Part shown: positions 54,241-62,000 of the stretch, piece by piece
Layout of the letters: each line of letters opens with the position of its first letter
Numbering within the stretch: position 1 is the stretch's first letter
NCBI RefSeq assembly: GCF_030272615.1
Contig: NC_081406.1
Coordinates: 212,264,997 to 212,326,996, forward strand
Length of the DNA: 62,000 nt
Origin: Cryptomeria japonica
Taxonomy: Eukaryota > Streptophyta > Pinopsida > Cupressales > Cupressaceae
Reading direction: 5' to 3'
The notes under the pieces: model-generated
What the model was told of the DNA's origin: nothing
The model's input: the letters and a program-made list of their open reading frames with translations, nothing else
The model's database searches: none
Program-made: the position numbers and the translations under genes

Positions 54241-55029
54241 TTTCGCCTCTATCACACTTGAATCTTGATAGCAATGCCATATCCTACTTATAAAAATAAC
54301 ATGATAAATATATATACATATTTTCACAAACACCATTATAAAAAAGATTATGCAAATATATAACAATATTCTGTTGTATGTTAATCTTATAATAGACAAA
54401 GGTGGTCATTGCACTAGAAAACTTGTTTTCTTTTCTCTCTTTTGTTAAAGTTTTTTTTTTCAAAAAAATAAAGATTTAGGACTCTCAAAGGATTATATTA
54501 TAGTGTTGTTTTGAATTTTGTATAGACAAAAACACTAATATTGTACTATTAGATCTTATTCAAGAGATGAATATATTTTATTTTGAATATTAATGATTGT
54601 TTTAATATTATTTTAGTAGATATTAATCAATTTTTTTTTTGATATTGTCTATATTTAGATATTTGTAATACATGTTCGACTCTAGTTTGATGTTATTTTG
54701 ACCATTCATGCTTTTACACAAATTCTTAGATTTTATGTAAGTATTGATAATATTAAAAATAATGTGACGTATTCGTCTAAGTGACATTTTCTAAGTGTTT
54801 CATTTATTGTTCAATTTTTATGTTAGTATAAAGTAGACAATGATATATTCTTTTACCATGGATAGTGGGCCCTAACTAAGTCTTATGTGAAATTAAGGCT
54901 TTTATAAGTTATTTATTTTTTATATTTAAATTAAATCTTAAAATGCAAATAAGTTCACAATTTATTATAAATTCTATTATTCACTAGTTTAATTTGTCTA
55001 ATATTCTAAATTCTTTTATTTTCTAATTA

Positions 55030-55310
55030 CATGAAAAAACTAAGAAAGAAAACCAAGGATATATGATCTGTGATAACCTCGCCTTATTCACCTAAGACCC
55101 TTGTGAATCTATGAGTGATTAGAGATATATAAGAAGTATCACAGAATTCCTAACTAGGATAATCTGATGGTGGCCACCAATAACATGAAAAAATAAGAAA
55201 CAAAACTATGGATATATGGTGTTTGACAACCCCTATTTGTGACAACCTCGCCCTAATCACCTAAGACCCTTGTGACTCTTTGACTGATTAGACATATATA
55301 GGAAATAACT
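55030..55310 (+). repeat. Imperfect tandem duplication (~150-175 bp unit)
   Basis: ACATGAAAAAACTAAGAAAG at 55029 and ACATGAAAAAATAAGAAAC at about 55183 each lead into AACCTCGCC...CACCTAAGACCCTTGTGA and GATTAGAnATATATA. The second unit has a ~20-bp extra segment (TGACAACCCCTATT). Confidence 0.6.
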
Positions 55311-56059
55311 TATCCTTCCTAGCTATAGGGACACAAAAAGTAAAATAGAAAATAATGTATATCACCTTGATAACTTAACTTGATAGATGACTAAGTGGCT
55401 ATCTAGTGAGGACTTAGAAATATCCTATTAAAATTATGAAACCTACCTTCAACATTAATGGATAGAAGCATACATTGAAAGCATCACAAATAGAGCCTCT
55501 CCCTTTTAAAATAGGCTACATCACCACAACTCAGAACATCCACTTAAAGCTTTCATTTTATGAAAACTAGTCTAGAATCTATCATCACCACATTGATTTA
55601 GTGAATCAAGATGTTAAAGCCTAAAGGTGTAGAGTAGCTAGTTGACATACAAGTTCAAAAATACTCAGATTATCAAGATGATGACTCCCATCAGGTAGAA
55701 AAAATAAGAAGTTACATTCATGTTTAATGTGAGTAATGAGGTCTTCATGGATCCTACACTAGTACCTTACAATCCAATAAATAAACATCAACTTGGTGGA
55801 TTTCCCACAAGTCACACATAAAATACATAGACTCGCAAAGTTTTCAACCAATCAGTATATGTTTTTAAACTTACTAGATATTGTTGGGATCACAACAACC
55901 AAAATCTACCTTCCTAACACCAATTAGTCATTAGGACCACTCTAAAGAACTCATATTTGGGGGCATTCCTCCATCTAGGTAAATAATTTTTAGGTACTTC
56001 TTGACTACTTAAAATAACCTTTCAACCACACTATACAAAATGTCCTCCTATTATGGTCT

Positions 56060-56345
56060 CTCCTATAACTACCCAATTTTAAGAAAGATGAAGATCTAAA
56101 TTAGCACATCAATCTTATGCTATGACTAATATGGTTCTTCTCCCTTGGGATGTTGTTATCAAAAAGGTGTTTCTAAAAGTGAGCTCAAGGGAATTATGTT
56201 AGAATATTACAATAGGCTCCATAATACATTTATCTACTCTTCCATCAACTCATTGATGAGTTTTGCATAACCTTTGACATGAATAATTTGGTTAAAAATA
56301 GAATTTGAGAGTTCTTGAATGTAAAAGAAGACTCAAACATGAGTC
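56060..56345 (+). repeat. Dispersed repeat R1, copy 2, left part
   Basis: Corresponds to 7570-7850 of copy 1. It is interrupted at about 56346 by ~3 kb absent from copy 1. Confidence 0.5.
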
Positions 56346-57559
56346 AATAACCTATTTCATTCCAATTTTGGAATATTTCAACATCTTTTGCCCCTTGGTG
56401 GCTCATGTCTTATAATGGATCCAAGAGATTTAAAATGGACCACCTTGCCTATGCTATGCTCTCACCTCCTATGTTACCCTTTTCCATGCCTTATTCAAAA
56501 ATTTTGAATTGCAAAAATCTCAAATTTTGACTGTGTAGAATTTTTGGTCAGACAACATTCCCTTTTGCCCCCTTATCACTACCATTTTCATCCATTATCT
56601 TCAGCCCTTGATGCCCAAAACTTGATATCCTATTTTTCTTTAGTGTCAAGACTTCTTGTCAGTTGTCAAAATTTTAGTGTTAACTTTTCTCCTTCTCTTA
56701 TCTATCACTACCAAATCTCTTCAACCTCCTAACCTATGATCCCCATTTATTTTCCCAATTGTAATTTTCTGTAAAGCGGAAAATCGCGGTCGAACCCTAG
56801 TTGTTCTCCCCTCTTCTGACTCCGAGGAGAGAGAAGGGAGGTTCGCTAGGATTCGATGGGTTTTCACTTAGGGGGAAGACTTTACATTCAAAAGAGGGGT
56901 TGAAACTCATAAGATTCAATCCCACACAATGTAAGACTGGATGCTAAATGAATTTCAAGGGTTTGGAAAGCAAAGCTACCCTCTTTTGTAAAGAATGTGC
57001 ATAGAAGAATTAAGCTAAGCATGCATAGAAAGTCATAAAGATTCGCTTATAAACTGAGTTTAGGTTATAGGATGAAGTTGCGGACCTGGAATTAGCAGTA
57101 AAATGTCGATACGGCGCTGTCCTGCAAATTTGAGCAAAAGTTGTCGGGACGATGGCGCCCGGCGCCACGTCCTCCGAAAAATCCGTCAAACGAAGGGGGA
57201 TCGGTTCGTCTCTGCACAAGGATTCCAGATCTTCAATCTCAGTCGCGTACCTGCAACCTACACACAGAAAAGTGAAGACGATTGGGGGGTTAGGGATTAG
57301 GGGTTTGCCTTTAGGTCAAACCCCAGTTTTGGAATTAACCAAGAAATGAGCAAGAGTTGTAAATGTAAATGACTGTAATGTAAACAAGTACTAATACCTT
57401 GTTCTAAGGATGTTGGTATCCTTATGTGCGAAGGTTTAGATGTTGTATGTTGTAGTATGTGGTATGTTGTATGTGGCATGTAGTAAGTGATCTCCTCTTC
57501 AATGGTTGAATCCTTGTCTTGAATGCAACACTTAGCCTTGAATGGAGACTTAGAAGGAA

Positions 57560-57590
57560 TGCTTGAATGCTTGAATGCTTGAATGCTTGA
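57560..57590. repeat. 8-bp microsatellite
   Basis: About four units of TGCTTGAA in tandem inside solo LTR L. Confidence 0.85.
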
Positions 57591-57772
57591 GTATAGTTTC
57601 CACGCCTTTTTCATCATATCGAATGAAAGAGGAAAATGTAGTTTATATACTTGTCAATTAGGGCTGATAGACTGATTTTCCCGACCTTAGGCCGACCAGG
57701 GAAGTATATTTCCAAATTGCAATAAAAAAGACCTGATATCACTTAGGAAACCGGGCCCAAAATAGGACCCAG

Positions 57773-57862
57773 GGACCAGGGCGCTGGGCGCCCTGGTCCT
57801 GAGGGACCAGGGCACTGGGCGCTCTGGTCCTGAGGGACCAGGGCGCTGGGCGCTCTGGTCCC
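57773..57862. repeat. Three tandem 31-bp GC-rich palindromic units
   Basis: Units start at 57773, 57804 and 57835. The first is a near-perfect hairpin, GGACCAGGGCGC / GCGCCCTGGTCC around TGG. The other two have one or two substitutions. Overlapping ORFs (for example 57687-57953) are translations of this repeat, not genes. Confidence 0.85.
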
Positions 57863-59335
57863 ACCTCCGGGACAGCGGGGTGCAAGGAGGTTCAGGCCAA
57901 GGTGCTTGAAAAATGCAGTTTTTGGTGTCGTGAGCAAGTTTTGGGGTCTCCATTCAGGTTGCGTGTTGCGTCGCCATCGTGAAGACCGAAATGCAGTCGA
58001 AATTGCAAGTGTCGCAATTTTAGGACGCTACATTTTCTTAAGTATTTTTCTTGTTAGGTCTCAAGGTTTCATCATTCTTCTATCCTACATGATCATCAAT
58101 GATGCAGGAGCATCCCCGATTCATGGCAATCTTGCATCAACCAAAAATATTTTCCTTTCTATTTTGCTTTATGTTTGCAGTTTCAGCATTTCCTTATGTG
58201 TGTACCAGATTTGGCTCACTGGATCCTATGGAGTTGGATTTTTCTCAAAGACTTTACCATCTACCTTATTCCCAAACTGCAAAGCATTTGGATGATTTTT
58301 TGACAAGTTATTCCTATCAGTTTCCATGATAGTTTCTTGTTATCGGTTGCATGGACCTATTTGCATTTGTGATCTACCAGATCTCTTCCATAGCTCTCGG
58401 AGCCTTGAGCATTGATTCCAATGTTCCTTGGCATGTGGTCGGCCTTCCCTTTGAATCGCACTTCATCCTTTGGATTTTCCAGAGGAATTTCTTTGGCGGA
58501 GGTTGACCTTGTTGGTTTTGCACGTTAGGTCTTGTTCTTCGGGTTTTGATCCTTTTTTGGGCCGACCGGATCCCCTTGGATCGTATAAATCATTGTAATT
58601 GAGCATTAGAATGCAATCTAAGTGGGAAGATAGAACATAGAAGGCAGATCTATAACTTGAGATCCTGATTGTGACCTATTTGTACTTTGAGCATGTTCTA
58701 GTAGGCATGTGAGCTGGTTTATGTAACCCGGTTGTTATCATTTGGTTGTAATCAGTTTTCATGTTATGATTCAATCTGTTCTACATTGCCTCCGTCATAT
58801 CCTTGTGTTTCTGTTGTGTTTACTCTTGTTGACCAGTTCAAATTGATCTCTTTGAGGATACTCCTTGCCGGTGACTGCACCAATCAACCTTCAACAATTG
58901 GTCTTCCACACTAACTCTTTATTGGCCTTCAACAATTGGTCTTTCTCAATAACTCTCTCTTTTGGAAGTTTTAAACCAAACCCCCACTCCCTAATATATT
59001 CTAAATTGGAAAGTTCGTAAGTTCACTAACCCATTGATTCTCCAATAATGAAGTGCTAATTTCCTTTTTGACAAGATTCATATTTCATGAACATATTTCC
59101 CTTTAATGCATTACTACTTTTTTCATTCATTGAAATCAATAGAATAAGTTCATAGGTTTATGTAGTGATAGGTTAGAACAACATTGGTGCATTTGGATTA
59201 GAAAGGAAGCCAACCTTCTCTAGAGATTCAACCTCATTTTGCAAGGTTCCCACACCTTAAGGTCATTTTCATTATGTAATTAGAATCCTAGACCTTGGTT
59301 CTAGTAGGATGCAATTTCATGTGGTAACAAATAAA

Positions 59336-60691
59336 AATGATCTCTAGACGATTCTTTACAAATCTTACAAGGAATCTCTAAAGATAAATTTGAAGGTTTA
59401 CTAAGCCATCATTGATATGGAAGAACACATGGTTCCAATTAAAGGTTAGTAACATAAAAATAGAATAATGGTCAAAACATGAATAAAAACAAAATCAAAA
59501 ATAGAAAGGGAAATAACCTCTTGGTTCCCAAGATCCTAAATAACATCTAAAGAGCTAAAATAGATGCTATCAAAGACACTTTGCTAGCTAAAAATCTTAA
59601 CAATAATCAAAGTTACAACAAGAATAATTATGGTAAATATAATAACCACTTGAATACATGGGGTACAAACATCAATGGAATTGGCTATCCCCATGAAGAA
59701 TTTACAATAAGTGTGAAATAGGTAATATCATAATCTCCTAGTTAACAAGAAAAGTTGTGATCCATTTTGAAGGCATTGAATATTTTGACCATTATAAATC
59801 TTGTTCGTTTCGTAATACAAGGGGAAAGGCATGCAAACATGATAGGAGTCATGTAAATCTTTCTTTGTCCCCAAGACACTGCAAACCATAGCCACCAAGG
59901 GCTCATTATGCATCAAAGATCCAATATACAAATCTAACATCTAATGCCTTCCCATCACACCAACAAAATAAAACTTCAAACTAGTTGAATCCTTGTAATC
60001 ACTCCACATCTAAATCAATAGTTTCTTCTTACCTAGAAGGCTCCAACACCCCCTCAATTGGGGATAGAGAGAGACCAAGATATTAGGAATAGTCAAACTG
60101 GTTTGAAACAGTGGAAACCAAGAGCCTAAAGCATTCCTAGAAGTAGAGTATTATGGACACATGCTCTTCATGGTTGATCTCACTTCCAATATTGTCAGTC
60201 CTTGTGACTAGTGAATCTCAAAAATATATTCATAAGAATCTTATCATTCAACATTTTAAAAAATTCTATCACAATGCAACTCTTCTAGAGGTCATGAAAT
60301 TGAAACATGCAAACCATATAATGTCACCTCATAAACAAAAAATTCAACTAAGTTGACCTAAAGCTAAGCCAACCCAACGCTAAATCACATGTAACCTTGG
60401 TTTCTTCTTCAACCTCAAGTAAATGCCTACAAAATCTAAGTTGACTAGAAGAGGGGACACTACCCTATATTTTCAAATATGAATTTATGAAACTTACATT
60501 AAGAGGATTCTTATGGATGATTAAGCTATGATCAACATCATTTTTTTCTCCCTCCTGAAGATAATGGGATATGAGCACATTGATTGCATGCAGAGATGCC
60601 TTACTTAACTATGACAACCTCAAGATAACACTATTAGTAAAATTATGCTCCTAATTTTCTTGAAATTGAAGATAATTCTAATAATATTTTA
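59336..60691 (+). repeat. Dispersed repeat R1, copy 2, right part
   Basis: Corresponds to 7970-8843 and 13363-13865 of copy 1. The site of element G in copy 1 is uninterrupted here (CCAATATTGTCAGTCCTTGT around 60190-60209), so it serves as the empty-site reference. Confidence 0.55.
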
Positions 60692-61213
60692 TGTTATAAA
60701 AAAGAATATCTCTATTATTTTTAATTAATTAACAAATATCTTAATAAAAAATAAATATGTAAAAAATAACTCATAAAATTAGAAAAAATAATAAAATTAA
60801 TTTAAATAATAAAATAACTATAAACATAAAAGAAAATTAAATGGTAAAAACCATCACTAATAACAGTCTTTGCATGTTACTAGAATTCCATTCTCTTAAC
60901 AATTCTCCTCATGTTCCTCTCTAAAACCAAAAGCAAAAACTTTGGTTTAAATTTAACACATGTGAGTGAGTGAGACTTATACAAAATTGAATTCCACTTT
61001 CTATAATTTCCTTTCGTATATATAATTTATTTTTATTGTATTCAAATTCTTTTGTTATGCATGTCTTTAATGGTGTAAATTCGTATACATAGTCAATTTG
61101 TATCACCAAACATATTGGTAGATTTTATCACAAGTGCGCTATGGAAAAAATAGAACAAAAATCATCATTGCTTTGATTGAAATGATAACTATAACTCGTC
61201 AAATGTTTGGTTA
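60692..61213 (+). repeat. Direct repeat DR, right copy
   Basis: Starts TGTTATAAAAAAGAATATC directly where R1 similarity ends. Matches 53298-53790 throughout at moderate identity. Confidence 0.5.
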
Positions 61214-61945
61214 CGAAAATTTATAATCAAGTTAGCACTTGTGGAATTTTGTGTCTCATTTTAATCTTTGAAAATATTAATATTCCCTTACCTATTGATT
61301 GGCCAATATCTTTGATTTCCCCTCTTAAGATCATATTTTTCTGCACTTGATCACTGCCAATTGCATTTGTTTGGAGGTTGTTTTTTTTTAAACCTTTTCA
61401 GCAAATTCATTTCGTGCTTATTTGCAGTTCACGAGTCACCATTTCGTAGAGGCATTATTTATGTGTTCTTGATAAACCTCTAGTGTGACCTCTACTTTCT
61501 GAACTTCCTCCTCTTCTACTACTTTAGTTAGCCTGCTAGATATTTTCTCCTTCATCACATTTTCGGCTTTCATTTGTCAATTAGCGATCTTTTTTTCTCT
61601 CGCTTTTCTGTTGCAACTATTCTTCTTCAACGGACTTCTCCACATTCTATAACTCTCTTTCCAATATCGCTCCAAGAATGAAATCAACATGGGCTTTCTC
61701 AAGTCTCACCTCGTCCTCTTCCTAGAACTCATCCTCTACTCTTCTTTGTGGCTTCAAGCTCTCAATTGATCATAACATCACACACCTACAAAGATCCTTG
61801 TGAGCTCTTCCACAATCGCTTCACACTCTCAAATGTGAATTGCCTCGCAGTTGGCAATCTATTCACACAACTCCATTCTTCACTCATGGGTTCTGATGTA
61901 GACTGCCTCATGTTCGACGATCTATCTACACACTCAATACCATTG
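61214..61945. other. Unassigned sequence upstream of an edge PBS
   Basis: No domain is recognised. On the minus strand, going away from the PBS, Glu/Lys-rich frames broken by stops can be read (about 61800-61480), perhaps the decayed first ORF of the element that leaves the window on the right. Confidence 0.25.
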
Positions 61946-61957
61946 GCTCTGATACCA
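61946..61957 (-). other. Primer-binding site of an element leaving the right edge
   Basis: The minus strand reads TGGTATCAGAGC, followed on plus by TTTGATGCAAG. An LTR starting TGATGCAAG at about 61960 would run past 62000, so its identity cannot be tested here. Confidence 0.55.
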
Positions 61958-62000
61958 TTTGATGCAAGACAACTACTCTCCCTTACTACAAACTCACAAG

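Larger units (their letters stand above)
53791..56059. other. Intergenic sequence without supported genes
   Basis: AT-rich with no coherent ORF. It holds two 5S-rRNA-like fragments (54100-54240) and a partial tandem duplication at 55030-55310. Confidence 0.4.
56770..58032 (-). mobile_element. Solo LTR L (gypsy-type)
   Basis: 1263 bp from TGTAAAGCGGAAAATCG to TTAGGACGCTACA, with perfect TTTTC duplications (56765-56769 and 58033-58037). Its minus-strand start TGTAGCGTCCTAAAATTG resembles the start of solo LTR K, so sense is minus and the two are related. It is GC-richer than its surroundings and contains a three-unit palindromic 31-bp repeat and a short 8-bp microsatellite. Confidence 0.82.
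56346..59335. other. Insertion in R1 copy 2, itself carrying solo LTR L
   Basis: The sequence outside solo LTR L (56346-56769 and 58033-59335) has no equivalent in copy 1 and no clear coding; ORFs 57906-58295 and 58099-58329 look incidental. A CCTTCAACAATTGGTCTT motif occurs twice, near 58885 and 58925. The part 58560-58700 has the look of a gypsy LTR, but its ends could not be fixed. Confidence 0.35.

Noticed and set aside
57687-57953. 88-aa Pro-rich ORF with repeated PGPSGPERP motifs
   Set aside because: A translation of the 31-bp GC-rich tandem repeat within solo LTR L.
57906-58295. 129-aa ORF with hydrophobic segments
   Set aside because: Crosses the right boundary of solo LTR L, so it cannot be an ancestral gene.

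Overview
This is repeat-dense nuclear DNA from a land plant. AT-rich intergenic sequence is packed with nested Ty1/copia elements carrying 1.1-1.5 kb LTRs, together with Ty3/gypsy remnants, solo LTRs and a plant L1-type LINE. The frequent ACCGGT motifs in the LTRs and the heavy nesting would fit a large-genome seed plant, possibly a gymnosperm, but the sequence does not fix the species. I see no intact host gene, tRNA gene or CRISPR array. All recognisable coding sequence belongs to transposable elements, nearly all of it broken.

Layout. 1-1354: 5' end of a minus-strand copia-primed element (F) with an open coiled-coil ORF running off the left edge. 2.6-4.3 kb: decayed gypsy gag, minus strand. 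7.5-13.9 kb: copy 1 of an unnamed repeat (R1), split by element G (8844-13362, TSD TATTG), a gag-only LTR element whose 5' LTR is a 1350-bp palindrome. 13948-37104: plus-strand copia A, holding three later insertions. These are minus-strand copia C (15702-23263, TSD GAAAC), itself carrying an 862-bp hAT-like element (TSD GTCACTGA) in its 5' LTR; minus-strand copia D (27266-34680); and solo LTR E (34849-35639, TSD GATAT). 37.1-40.5 kb: unrecognised decayed minus-strand coding. 40511-47653: plus-strand copia I with no integrase domain, interrupted by solo LTR J (45085-46304). 49025-53294: minus-strand LINE interrupted by solo LTR K (50524-52171, TSD CCAAG). 53.3-61.2 kb: a direct-repeat pair, an inverted pair of 5S-rRNA-like fragments, and R1 copy 2 split by a ~3 kb insert that contains solo LTR L (56770-58032, TSD TTTTC). 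A primer-binding site at 61946-61957 marks another minus-strand element leaving the right edge.

A, C, D and I share the copia order gag, protease, (integrase), reverse transcriptase, RNase H, with a PBS complementary to initiator tRNA-Met and a purine tract before the 3' LTR. With its insertions removed A is about 7.37 kb, close to D's 7.42 kb, and their Gags are related. By eye the LTR pairs diverge in the order I > A > C > D, which agrees with the nesting.

The most unusual signal is in the LTRs. Several copia families carry arrays of tiny perfect hairpins in the PBS-proximal part of the LTR. Loops are kept (CTAACA in A, D and F; AGTGA-like in C, E, I and J) while stems change with compensating bases. 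A hairpin with a G/C-rich loop lies 14-36 nt from the LTR end in all seven families, also with covarying stems. This looks like selected nucleic-acid structure next to the primer-binding site.
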